NCBI RefSeq assembly: GCF_004341515.1
Contig: NZ_SLZF01000001.1
Coordinates: forward strand, 744,001 to 808,000
Direction: 5' to 3'
Source of the DNA: Allobosea sp. BK604
GTDB lineage: Bacteria; Pseudomonadota; Alphaproteobacteria; Rhizobiales; Beijerinckiaceae
DNA length: 64,000 bases
The first letter of the stretch is position 1. Every line of letters begins with the position of its first letter. Below the pieces are notes generated by a model. It ran no database searches, was not told the origin of the DNA, and worked only from the letters and a program-made list of their open reading frames with translations. The position numbers were made by a program, and so were the translations under genes. Positions 7,427-15,167 of the stretch are shown here, piece by piece.

Positions 7427-8671
7427 TCAGGCCGCCCGCCCGGGGCGCGCGGCAAGATAGCGCCTAACCGCCCGCTCCAGCCGGCGCACGCCCTCGACGA
7501 TGACTTCCGGCGAGGAGCGGGTGAAATTGACCCGCATCGCGTCGGTCAGCCCGCCATCGGGATCGAACACGCTGCTCGGCACGAAGGCGACCTTCTCCTC
7601 CAGCGCGAAGGCATAAAGCGCGTTCGTGTCGATCTCCGGCGAGCGCGCCTTCATCCAGACGAACATGCCGCCGGGCGGAATCTCCCAGCTGAACCATTCG
7701 GCCAGATGCTGGCTCGCGGCGGCGCAGAGCGCGTCACGGCGGTCGCGATAGGTCGCGACGATCTGCGGGATATGCCCGGCCTTAAAGCCGCCTTCGATCA
7801 GTTCAAGCGCCACGGCCTGTGTCAGCATGCTGCTGCTGAGATCGGTCGATTGCTTGGCGAGCGCGAGCGTCGCGATCATGCCGGCTTCCGCCACGACCCA
7901 GCCGACGCGCAGCCCGGGCACCAGGCTCTTCGACAAGGTGCCGAGATAGACCACCGGCCCGTCATAGGGACCTTCCGGATGGCTCGCGGCATGCGCCGCG
8001 AGGATGCTCGGCCCCGCCTCGCCATCGAGCTGGAGCGGCAGATAGGGATCGTCCTCGACCAGCCAGGTTCCCGCCGCCAGCACCTTGTCGAGCAGGGCCG
8101 CCCGCTGCTGCTGCGGAACGAGCACGCCGGTCGGGTTCGAATAATTCGGCACGGCATAGACGAACTTGGCCTGCCTCAGCGCCGCCTCGAAACCCTGTCC
8201 TTCGCAGGACCAGTCCAGCTTTTCATAGCGCGGTTGTCGCGGCCGCCAGGCATCGAGCGCACCGAGATAGGTCGGGAACTGCGCGACGATGAGATCGCCG
8301 GGATCGATCAGCGCCTTGCCGAGCAGGTCGAGCCCCTGCATCGCGCCGGTGGTGAGCAGCACGTTCTCCGGACCGAAGCGCCGCCCGGCGCTGGCCGAGA
8401 TCCGCGCCGCGATCGCCTCGCGCAGGGCCGGCAGGCCTTCGCAGGGCCCGTATTCCAGCGCGACCGAGCCGAAGCGAGCGAGCGCACGCTCGCTCGCCTG
8501 GGCGATCTCCGCGACAGGATAGAGCTCGGCCGCCGGTAACCCGCCGGCGAGGCTGACCATGTCGGGGCGTCCGCCGATCGAGAGGAATTGCTGGGTGATG
8601 TCGTTGCCCGAGGACATCCAGCGCGCAAAGGCCGGCCGCGCTTTCGGGCTCTGTTTCTGAAACGACATCAT
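7427..8671 (-). CDS. PLP-dependent aminotransferase, class I/II (2-aminoadipate type)
   Basis: A fold-type I aminotransferase of 414 residues. The PLP-binding lysine is in LGTLSKSLVPGLRVGWV, and the substrate-carboxylate arginine is expected in MRVNFTRSS near the C-terminus. The N-terminus SGGRPDMVSLAGGLPAAELYP is typical of the LysN/2-aminoadipate and MocR-like aminotransferases, here without a GntR domain. ATG codons at 8671 and 8668 are both possible starts. It is divergent from the D-tartrate dehydratase gene across a 202-base gap containing a GntR-type palindrome, which may control both. The amino donor and acceptor cannot be named from sequence. Confidence 0.83.
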   Translation of the reverse strand: MMSFQKQSPKARPAFARWMSSGNDITQQFLSIGGRPDMVSLAGGLPAAELYPVAEIAQASERALARFGSVALEYGPCEGLPALREAIAARISASAGRRFGPENVLLTTGAMQGLDLLGKALIDPGDLIVAQFPTYLGALDAWRPRQPRYEKLDWSCEGQGFEAALRQAKFVYAVPNYSNPTGVLVPQQQRAALLDKVLAAGTWLVEDDPYLPLQLDGEAGPSILAAHAASHPEGPYDGPVVYLGTLSKSLVPGLRVGWVVAEAGMIATLALAKQSTDLSSSMLTQAVALELIEGGFKAGHIPQIVATYRDRRDALCAAASQHLAEWFSWEIPPGGMFVWMKARSPEIDTNALYAFALEEKVAFVPSSVFDPDGGLTDAMRVNFTRSSPEVIVEGVRRLERAVRRYLAARPGRAA

Positions 8672-8814
8672 CTCGACCCTGGCTGCAATCGGGTCCGCAC
8701 GCTATCGGGCCTCGGGCGCAAGCGAAACCCGCAGCTCCTGCATGCGGCATTGCCGCTTGTTGGATATCGCAGGCCGGCAGGCGCTTGCGGGAACTTAGCG
8801 CTGAACCTCCACAA

Positions 8815-8835
8815 AAAAGTTGTCATACAACTTTT
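8815..8835. promoter_or_regulatory. GntR/FadR-type operator before tartrate dehydratase
   Basis: A perfect inverted repeat, AAAAGTTGT (8815-8823), CAT, ACAACTTTT (8827-8835). The core TTGTCATACAA fits the T-N-GT-N3-AC-N-A pattern established for FadR-subfamily GntR regulators. It lies 38 bases before the tarD start codon and about 145 bases from the divergent aminotransferase start. No GntR gene is adjacent; the only one in the window is at 46664-47431. Confidence 0.65.
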
Positions 8836-8873
8836 CGCAAGGCATAAGCGCCGCATATCCAGAGGAGTTCCGT

Positions 8874-10037
8874 ATGCGCATCGTCGACGTCCGCGAAATC
8901 ACCCAACCGATCGCCTCGCCGATCCGCAACGCCTATATCGACTTCACCAAGATGACGACGAGCCTCGTCGCCGTGGTCACGGATGTGGTGCGCGACGGAC
9001 GCCGCGTCGTCGGCTACGGCTTCAACTCCAATGGCCGCTACGGCCAGGGCGGGCTGATCCGCGAGCGTTTCGCGCCGCGCCTGCTCGAAGCCGATGCCAA
9101 GAGCCTGCTCAACGACGCGGGCGACAATCTCGATCCCGATCGCGCCTGGGCGGCGATGATGATGAACGAGAAGCCGGGCGGTCATGGCGAGCGTTCGGTC
9201 GCCGTCGGCACGCTCGACATGGCGATCTGGGACGCGACGGCGAAGATCGCCGGCAAGCCGCTCTTCCGCCTGCTTGCCGAGCGCCATGGCCTTCAGGCCA
9301 ATCCGCGCGTCTTCGTCTACGCCGCCGGCGGCTACTATTATCCCGGCAAGGATGACGATGCGCTGCGCGCCGAGATGCGCAGCTATCTCGACCGCGGCTA
9401 CCGCGTCGTGAAGATGAAGATCGGTGGCGCCCCGCTCGCCGAGGATCGCCGCCGCATCGAGGCGGTGCTGAAGGAGATCGGCAAGGACGCGCAGCTCGCC
9501 GTCGATGCCAATGGCCGCTTCGACCTGGAGACCGCCATCGCCTATGCCAAGGCGCTGCGCGAGTATCCGCTGTTCTGGTACGAGGAAGCTGGCGATCCGC
9601 TCGACTACGCGCTGCAGGCCGCCCTCGCCGAGTTCTATCCCGGCCCGATGGCGACGGGCGAGAACCTGTTCAGCCACCAGGACGCTCGCAACCTGCTGCG
9701 CCATGGCGGCATGCGGCCGGACCGCGACTGGCTCCAGTTCGATTGCGCCCTGTCATACGGGCTCTGCGAGTACCAGCGCACGCTGGCTGCACTGAAGGTC
9801 GCCGGCTGGGGCTGGGATCGCTGCGTGCCGCATGGCGGCCACCAGATGTCGCTCAACATCGCCGCCGGCCTCGGCCTCGGCGGCAACGAGAGCTATCCCG
9901 ACCTGTTCCAGCCCTATGGCGGCTTCCCCGACACGGTCCGCGTCGAGAACAGCTACATCACCATGCCGGACCTGCCGGGCATCGGCTTCGAGGGCAAGAG
10001 CGACCTGATCAAGGTGATGCGCGAGCTGGCGGAGTAG
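8874..10037 (+). CDS. tarD: D(-)-tartrate dehydratase, enolase superfamily
   Basis: An enzyme of 387 residues that dehydrates D-tartrate to oxaloacetate. It closely resembles the characterised Bradyrhizobium D-tartrate dehydratase across its length, as I recall that sequence, including RNAYIDFTKMTTSLVAVVTD and NPRVFVYAAGGYYYPGK. Enolase-superfamily residues are visible: the KxK base in VKMKIGG, metal ligands in VDANGR, YEEAGDP and ATGENLFS, and the histidine in PHGGHQMS. The start at 8874 has GAGGAG upstream; the earlier in-frame ATG at 8820 lies inside the operator. No dedicated tartrate carrier is adjacent. Export of this assignment to another acid sugar is unlikely given the motif match. 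Confidence 0.9.
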   Translation: MRIVDVREITQPIASPIRNAYIDFTKMTTSLVAVVTDVVRDGRRVVGYGFNSNGRYGQGGLIRERFAPRLLEADAKSLLNDAGDNLDPDRAWAAMMMNEKPGGHGERSVAVGTLDMAIWDATAKIAGKPLFRLLAERHGLQANPRVFVYAAGGYYYPGKDDDALRAEMRSYLDRGYRVVKMKIGGAPLAEDRRRIEAVLKEIGKDAQLAVDANGRFDLETAIAYAKALREYPLFWYEEAGDPLDYALQAALAEFYPGPMATGENLFSHQDARNLLRHGGMRPDRDWLQFDCALSYGLCEYQRTLAALKVAGWGWDRCVPHGGHQMSLNIAAGLGLGGNESYPDLFQPYGGFPDTVRVENSYITMPDLPGIGFEGKSDLIKVMRELAE

Positions 10038-10038
10038 C

Positions 10039-10066
10039 TCTCTCGCCCTTCCCCGCTTGCGAGAGA
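10039..10066. terminator. Hairpin after tartrate dehydratase
   Basis: An inverted repeat TCTCTCGC (10039-10046) and GCGAGAGA (10059-10066) starts two bases after the tarD stop codon. There is no uridine run, so it may be a weak terminator or part of a repeat. The remaining bases to the ecm start (10308) include inverted CGCCCTTCCCC and GGGGATAAGG-type segments but no gene. Confidence 0.45.
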
Positions 10067-10307
10067 CGGTGGCTCGGCGAAGCCGGGACGGATGAGGGGT
10101 CGCGCGACGATGACCGCGCGGCACCTCGAACAACATCCAGGGGCGGAGCGACACCTCGTCCGCCCTTCCGGGGCGCCTTCGCCCGCAAGGGGATAAGGAA
10201 AGCCGCCTCATCCCAACGTCTGACACGACTTCCCCGCGCCTCTGGCGTTATCTTCGCTGCAGTGCAACACTAAGATTGCGCGTATGCGAGGACGGCAGGG
10301 AGCGGCG

Positions 10308-12317
10308 ATGAGCGCGATCGATCCGACCGGCGGTAAGCAGGGTGAGCGCGGCGAGGCTCCGCCGCGCGACAAGCCCTGGATCTTCCGGACTTATGCCGGC
10401 CATTCCGACGCGGCCGAGTCCAACCGGCTCTATCGGACCAATCTCGCCAAAGGCCAGACCGGCCTTTCCGTCGCCTTCGATCTGCCGACCCAGACCGGCT
10501 ATGACCCCGGCCACGTGCTCTCGCGCGGCGAGGTCGGCAAGGTCGGCGTTCCCATCTCCCATCTCGGCGACATGCGGGCGCTGTTCGACCAGATTCCGCT
10601 GGCGCAGATGAACACGTCGATGACGATCAACGCGACGGCAGCCTGGCTGCTCTCGCTCTATATCGCCGTCGCCGACGAGCAGGGCGCGCCGCGCCAGGTG
10701 CTGCAGGGCACGACCCAGAACGATCTCGTCAAGGAATACCTGTCGCGCGGCACCTATGTCTTCCCGCCGCGCCCCTCGATGCAACTCACCACCGATATCG
10801 TCGTGTTCACGGCGCGCGAATTGCCGAAATGGAACCCGACCAATGTCTGCTCCTACCATTTGCAGGAGGCAGGCGCCTCGCCGGTGCAGGAGCTTTCCTA
10901 TGCGCTGGCGACCGCGATCGCGCTGCTCGACTCGATCAAGGCCCAGCCCGAGGTGAGCGAGGCGGAGTTCCCCGGCATTGTCGGGCGCATCTCCTTCTTC
11001 GTGAATGCCGGCATGCGCTTCATCACCGAGCTCTGCAAGATGCGGGCTTTCGTCGATCTCTGGGATGAGATCACACTAGGCAGGTATGGCGTCACCGACG
11101 AACAAATGCGCCGCTTCCGCTATGGCGTGCAGGTCAACTCGCTCGGCCTGACCGAGCCGCAGCCGGAGAACAACGTCTACCGCATCCTGATCGAAATGCT
11201 GGCCGTGACCCTCTCGAAGAAGGCCCGCGCCCGCGCGGTGCAGCTCCCGGCCTGGAACGAGGCGCTCGGCCTGCCTCGCCCCTTCGACCAGCAATGGTCG
11301 CTGCGCATGCAGCAGGTCCTGGCCTATGAGACCGACTTGCTCGAATTCGGCGACATTTTCAACGGCTCGACCGAAATCGACGCCAAGGTCGAGGAGCTGA
11401 AGGCGGCGGCGCTCGAGGAACTCGCGCGGATCGACGCCATGGGCGGCGCGCTTGCCGCGGTCGAGAGCGGCTACATGAAGCAGGCGCTGGTCGAGAACGG
11501 CGCGCGCCGGATCGAGGCGATCGAGCGCGGCGAGCAGGTCGTGATCGGCGTCAACAAGTTCACCAATAGCGAGCCCTCCCCGCTTTCGGCCGGCGAAGGC
11601 GCGGTCGTCACCGTGCCGGATTCGGTCGAGTTGGAAGCGATCGCGCGTCTCAAGGACTGGCGCTCGGCTCGCGATACGAAGGCAGCAGAGGCCGCATTGG
11701 CCGAGCTCTCTGCAGCCGCCAGGGAAGCGCGCAATGTCATGCCGGCCTCGATCGCCTGCGCCAAGGCCGGCGTCACCACCGGCGAATGGGCGCAGACCCT
11801 GCGCGAGATCTTTGGCGAATACCGCGCCCCGACCGGCGTCGATACCGGCAAGGCCGCTGACGATGCCGGTCTCGCCACGGTCAAAGCCGCCGTCGCCCGC
11901 GCCACCGAAAAGCTCGGCCGCGCGCCGCGCTTCCTTGTCGGCAAGCCGGGCCTCGACGGACACTCGAACGGCGCCGAGCAGATCGCCGTGCGCGCCCGCG
12001 ACGCCGGCATGGTGGTGAACTATGGCGGCATCCGCCAGACCCCGGAGGAGATCGTGACGCAAGCGCGGGAGACCGAGGCCGATATCATCGGCCTCTCCAT
12101 CCTCTCCGGCTCGCATCTGCCGCTGGTGCGCGACGTCACCGCCCGCCTGCGCGTCGCCGGCATGAATGTGCCGGTCGTGGTCGGCGGCATAATCCCGCCC
12201 GACGACGAGAACGCGCTCAGGAACATGGGCGTCGCAGCGGTCTATACGCCCAAGGATTTTGCGCTGGACGGCATCATCAGCGACGTCGCCGGGCTGGCGG
12301 CGAAGACGAAGGTCTGA
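10308..12317 (+). CDS. ecm: Ethylmalonyl-CoA mutase
   Basis: A coenzyme B12-dependent mutase of 669 residues that converts ethylmalonyl-CoA to methylsuccinyl-CoA in the ethylmalonyl-CoA pathway of acetate and C1 assimilation. The N-terminal catalytic barrel contains FRTYAGHS, the LPTQTGYDPGHVLSRGEVGK segment and LGDMRALFDQIPL, characteristic of Ecm (MeaA) rather than methylmalonyl-CoA mutase. The cobalamin-binding domain at the C-terminus has an intact DxHxxG motif (GLDGHSNGAEQ) and the GGIIPPDD loop. The start at 10308 follows AGGGAG; an in-frame ATG at 10284 is also possible. No other pathway gene is adjacent. A large palindrome follows. Confidence 0.93.
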   Translation: MSAIDPTGGKQGERGEAPPRDKPWIFRTYAGHSDAAESNRLYRTNLAKGQTGLSVAFDLPTQTGYDPGHVLSRGEVGKVGVPISHLGDMRALFDQIPLAQMNTSMTINATAAWLLSLYIAVADEQGAPRQVLQGTTQNDLVKEYLSRGTYVFPPRPSMQLTTDIVVFTARELPKWNPTNVCSYHLQEAGASPVQELSYALATAIALLDSIKAQPEVSEAEFPGIVGRISFFVNAGMRFITELCKMRAFVDLWDEITLGRYGVTDEQMRRFRYGVQVNSLGLTEPQPENNVYRILIEMLAVTLSKKARARAVQLPAWNEALGLPRPFDQQWSLRMQQVLAYETDLLEFGDIFNGSTEIDAKVEELKAAALEELARIDAMGGALAAVESGYMKQALVENGARRIEAIERGEQVVIGVNKFTNSEPSPLSAGEGAVVTVPDSVELEAIARLKDWRSARDTKAAEAALAELSAAAREARNVMPASIACAKAGVTTGEWAQTLREIFGEYRAPTGVDTGKAADDAGLATVKAAVARATEKLGRAPRFLVGKPGLDGHSNGAEQIAVRARDAGMVVNYGGIRQTPEEIVTQARETEADIIGLSILSGSHLPLVRDVTARLRVAGMNVPVVVGGIIPPDDENALRNMGVAAVYTPKDFALDGIISDVAGLAAKTKV

Positions 12318-12356
12318 TTTCTCCCGTTTGGACTTCGACCGCTTCAACGCGGCACT

Positions 12357-12400
12357 GGCAACTCTGCATTGACAAATTTTTTTGTCAATGCAGAGTTGCC
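12357..12400. promoter_or_regulatory. 44-base perfect palindrome before ArsR-type gene
   Basis: The left arm is 20 bases (12357-12376, starting GGCAACTCTG) and the right arm its exact complement (12381-12400), separated by TTTT. The right arm ends two bases before the ATG of the ArsR-type gene. The centre reads TTGACAAA-TTTT-TTTGTCAA, the kind of AT-centred dyad that ArsR-fold dimers bind. As RNA it would be a 20-base-pair hairpin with a four-base loop that buries any ribosome site. It could be an autoregulatory operator, an ecm terminator, or both. No ordinary -10 box follows the TTGACA. Confidence 0.72.
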
Positions 12401-12402
12401 CA

Positions 12403-12993
12403 ATGCTCGACCTCGATATCATCGACGATCCCGAACGCGCCGCGCTCGCGCTCGACCCTATCAAGCGGCGCCTGCTGGCCGAACTGGCGAAGCCGGCATC
12501 TGCCGCCGCGCTCGCAGCGCGGATCGGGCTCAGCCGCCAGAAGGTGAACTATCACCTGCGTGCGCTCGAGGAGCACAAGCTCGTCGAGCCGGCGGAGGAG
12601 CGCCACTGGGGCGGCCTGACGGAGCGGATCATGGTCGCGACCGCGACCTCCTATGTCGTCTCGCCGGCAGCGCTCGGGCCGCTCGCCTCGGACCCAGCGC
12701 GGGCGGGTGACCGGCTGTCGGCGAGCTATCTGGTCGCGCTCGCGGCGCGGATCGTGCGCGAGGTCGGCGCGCTATGGACCAAGGCCCGGCTGACAGACAG
12801 GCGGCTGGCGACGCTTTCGCTCGACACGGTGATCCGTTTCCGATCGCCGGCCGAGCGCGCCGCCTTCACGACCGATCTCGCGAACGCGATCGCCGGGCTC
12901 GCCGCGCGCTACCACGACGAGACCACGCCGGGCGGACGGCCGCACCGGCTCGTCGTCGCGTCCTATCCAGCCCCCGCAGAAACCCAACCCTGA
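12403..12993 (+). CDS. ArsR-type winged-helix regulator
   Basis: A regulator of 196 residues. The N-terminal winged helix is clear: DPIKRRLLAELAKPASAAAL, then ARIGLSRQKVNYHLRALEEH as the recognition region and KLVEPAEERHWGG as the wing. The C-terminal half contains no recognisable domain. I chose the ATG at 12403. A TTG at 12382 would put the start inside the palindrome. No Shine-Dalgarno sequence is possible between the palindrome and the ATG, so translation may be leaderless or controlled by the hairpin. The next gene is an SRPBCC protein ten bases downstream, a standard ArsR-AHSA1 pair. Confidence 0.82.
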   Translation: MLDLDIIDDPERAALALDPIKRRLLAELAKPASAAALAARIGLSRQKVNYHLRALEEHKLVEPAEERHWGGLTERIMVATATSYVVSPAALGPLASDPARAGDRLSASYLVALAARIVREVGALWTKARLTDRRLATLSLDTVIRFRSPAERAAFTTDLANAIAGLAARYHDETTPGGRPHRLVVASYPAPAETQP

Positions 12994-13003
12994 AAGGAAG
13001 ACG

Positions 13004-13804
13004 ATGCCGATCAAGAAGGACGGAACCGGAAAACGCTGGGTCGAAATGGAATTCCTGGCACCCGGCACGCCGGAACAGATCTGGCAGGCAGTGGCGACCG
13101 GGCCGGGCAACACCGCCTGGTTCACCCGGACGCAGATCGAGGAGCGGGTCGGCGGCAAGCTGCGCTTCGCCTTCGGGGAAGACATGTTCTCGTCGGGCGA
13201 GGTCACGACCTGGGAGCCGCCGCATCGCTTCGGCTATGTCGAGAAGGAATGGAACGGCGATGCGCCCCCGATTGCGACCGAGATCACCATCACCAGCCGC
13301 TCCGGCGGCGAATGCCTGGTTCGCATGGTGCATTCGCTGTTTTCGTCCTCCGATGAATGGGACGATCAGATGGAGGGATTCGAGAGCGGCTGGCCCGGCT
13401 TCTTTGCGGTGCTTCGCATCTATTTGCAGCATTTCGGTGGGCAGAAGGGCGCATCGTTCCAGGTCATGGCCAAGGCCGAGCACGATCACCTTGCAGTCTG
13501 GATGCGGCTGGTCGACAGGCTGGGGCTCGCTGGCGCCAATGTCGGGGAGCTGCGTGCGCTGGCGGGGCCGGAGCCCCTCTCCGGCGCAGTCGAGCAGGTC
13601 CACCAGGACGGCAAGGTGCGTTTCGTGTTGCTGCGGCTCGATCAACCGGGGCCGGGCGTCGGCTTCGTCAGCACCTGCCGGATGGGCGAAGCGGTGAATG
13701 TCAGCGCCAGCCTGTTCTTCTATGGTGACGATGCCGAGACACGCGTGGCGGCGAGCGAGCCGCGCTGGCGGGACTGGTTCGCGCAAACCTTCCCGGCAGC
13801 CTGA
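13004..13804 (+). CDS. SRPBCC/AHSA1 domain protein
   Basis: A protein of 266 residues whose N-terminal half is an AHSA1-like START fold: VEMEFLAPGTPEQIWQAVAT, GPGNTAWFTRTQIEERVGG and VTTWEPPHRFGYVEKEW are the usual strand and helix motifs. Residues from about 150 onward form a second part, with AEHDHLAVWMRLVDRLGL, that could be a further ligand-binding domain. Members bind small hydrophobic molecules, but the ligand is rarely known. It is co-directional with the ArsR-type gene with a short gap and AAGGAAG before the ATG. It is therefore probably co-transcribed and controlled by that regulator. Confidence 0.82.
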   Translation: MPIKKDGTGKRWVEMEFLAPGTPEQIWQAVATGPGNTAWFTRTQIEERVGGKLRFAFGEDMFSSGEVTTWEPPHRFGYVEKEWNGDAPPIATEITITSRSGGECLVRMVHSLFSSSDEWDDQMEGFESGWPGFFAVLRIYLQHFGGQKGASFQVMAKAEHDHLAVWMRLVDRLGLAGANVGELRALAGPEPLSGAVEQVHQDGKVRFVLLRLDQPGPGVGFVSTCRMGEAVNVSASLFFYGDDAETRVAASEPRWRDWFAQTFPAA

Positions 13805-13829
13805 GGTCCTCGACGCGGCTCAAACGAAA

Positions 13830-13855
13830 GCCCCGCCAGCTCGCGCTGACGGGGC
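13830..13855. terminator. Bidirectional terminator between SRPBCC gene and csbD
   Basis: The stem is GCCCCGCCAGC (13830-13840), loop TCGC, GCTGACGGGGC (13845-13855), with a single mismatched pair. On the minus strand it is followed by TTTCGTTTG, making it a plausible rho-independent terminator for csbD. It lies between two convergent genes and may also stop the plus-strand transcript. Confidence 0.68.
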
Positions 13856-13880
13856 CGTACACGACGCAACGCACCGGTTG

Positions 13881-14090
13881 CTAGTGTTTCCAGTCCTGGC
13901 GGGTGTACCAGGTATCGACATCGGAGCGGACCTGGTCCTTGGCGATGCCGTAGCGCTCCTGGATCTTGCCCTCGAGCTGGTCGCGCTTGCCGGCGATCAC
14001 ATCGAGATCGTCGTCAGTGAGCTTGCCCCACTGTTCCTTGACCTTGCCCTTGAGCTGCTTCCAGTTGCCTTCGACGCGGTTCCAATCCAT
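13881..14090 (-). CDS. CsbD family stress protein
   Basis: A small hydrophilic protein of 69 residues. MDWNRVEGNWKQLKGKVKEQ and WGKLTDDDLDVIAGKRDQLEG match the CsbD family, general-stress proteins of unknown biochemical action. The ATG at 14090 has GGAGA just upstream; a longer frame to 14156 adds an arginine-rich segment foreign to the family. It lies downstream of the DnaJ-like gene on the same strand. Confidence 0.9.
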   Translation of the reverse strand: MDWNRVEGNWKQLKGKVKEQWGKLTDDDLDVIAGKRDQLEGKIQERYGIAKDQVRSDVDTWYTRQDWKH

Positions 14091-14179
14091 CGGACATCTC
14101 CATCGGTGAAACGGGATGTCTGAACAACGCCTCAGGCGCGGAATGGTTCGGCTCAACCAGGTAAGACGGCCTTAAAGGC

Positions 14180-14797
14180 CTATACCAGACCTGTGGTCTT
14201 GAGCTGCTGATAGGCCTTGAGGATTTCCTGAAGGGCCGCCTCGCGCGAGCGGTCGCCACCATTGGCGTCGGGATGCATGCGCTTCACGAGTTCCTTGTAG
14301 CGCGCCTTGATCGCGGCGGAATCGGCATTCTCGTCGAGGCCGAGCGTGTCCAGCGCCTTGCGGGCGAGCGCGCTGTGGCGCGGCTGCGGCTGTGCCGCCT
14401 GCTGCGCCGTGCGCGCGCCGAAGATGTTGAACGCATCCTGCACGTCCGGCCCGGCCTCGCCGCGACCGACGCGCCCGCGCTGCGCCATGCGCGCCGCCTT
14501 GGAGTTGACGCCGAGCTTCCAGGTCGGCCGATGGCCGATCTCCTCCTGCTTCTGGTAGTCGCGCAGGGCATCGTCGTTCATGCCGGCGAAATAGTTATAG
14601 GAGGCGTTGTACTCCTTCACATGCTCCAGGCAGAAGCGGAAGAAGCGGCCCTCCTTGCCGCGGCCCATCGGCGCGCGGAATTCGCCCGCACGGATGCAAC
14701 CGGCATGGTCGCAGCGCGGCGCATCATTGTCGGTGACCTCTTCCGCTTCGGAAGGGCCGATCCTGATGCGATCGAAAAGGGGCGAGTTGAAGTTCAT
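14180..14797 (-). CDS. DnaJ-domain protein
   Basis: A protein of 205 residues with a C-terminal J domain: ALDTLGLDENADSAAIKARY, then ELVKRMHPDANGGDRSREAA containing the HPD tripeptide needed to stimulate Hsp70. The N-terminal part has a CDHAGCIRAGEFRAP segment and RFFRFCLEHVKEYNASYNYF, conserved in alphaproteobacterial relatives, with cysteines that may bind metal. There is no glycine-rich linker or zinc finger of classical DnaJ. It is divergent from bolA, an arrangement common in the order. It is probably a specialised co-chaperone, with client unknown. Confidence 0.88.
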   Translation of the reverse strand: MNFNSPLFDRIRIGPSEAEEVTDNDAPRCDHAGCIRAGEFRAPMGRGKEGRFFRFCLEHVKEYNASYNYFAGMNDDALRDYQKQEEIGHRPTWKLGVNSKAARMAQRGRVGRGEAGPDVQDAFNIFGARTAQQAAQPQPRHSALARKALDTLGLDENADSAAIKARYKELVKRMHPDANGGDRSREAALQEILKAYQQLKTTGLV

Positions 14798-14888
14798 GGT
14801 CGAATGTTTATGAGACGCGGGAACGAAACCGGCAAGTGCGACGCAGCATGCCGGGCCGACGAGTGACGATCAGGACCGTGTCGCGATC

Positions 14889-15161
14889 ATGACCGCAATG
14901 GCTGAAAGAATCACGAAGAAGCTGGAAGAGGCACTTGCGCCACAGCGGCTGGACGTGATCGACGAGTCGCACCTGCATCACGGCCATGGCGGCTGGCGCG
15001 AGGGCGGCGAGACTCATTTCAGGGTGGATATCGTGTCGGACGCCTTCTCTGGCAAGAGCCGGGTCGAGCGCCATCGCATGGTCAACACCATCCTCGCGCA
15101 GGAACTGGCCGAGCGCGTCCATGCGCTCGCGATCGCGGCCAGGGCGCCCGGCGAGGCCTGA
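14889..15161 (+). CDS. bolA: BolA family protein
   Basis: A protein of 90 residues with the BolA fold. It has the signature helix-strand segment THFRVDIVSDAFSGKSRVER followed by HRMVNTILAQEL, and a histidine-containing loop (HLHHGHG) that could help bind an Fe-S cluster with a monothiol glutaredoxin. BolA proteins take part in Fe-S trafficking and stress responses. The start could be 14889 or the in-frame ATG at 14898. It is convergent with the MFS gene, six bases away. Confidence 0.9.
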   Translation: MTAMAERITKKLEEALAPQRLDVIDESHLHHGHGGWREGGETHFRVDIVSDAFSGKSRVERHRMVNTILAQELAERVHALAIAARAPGEA

Positions 15162-15167
15162 GGCGTC

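Noticed and set aside
7262..7427. A small regulatory RNA or riboswitch in the gap between the aminotransferase and RraA-like genes.
   Set aside because: The gap is filled by a family-B repeat that recurs in many places, so its hairpin is not specific to this locus.
12369..12397. TTGACA in the palindrome as a -35 box for the ArsR gene.
   Set aside because: No acceptable -10 hexamer lies 16-18 bases downstream, and the hexamer is explained by the dyad, which also contains it on the other strand.
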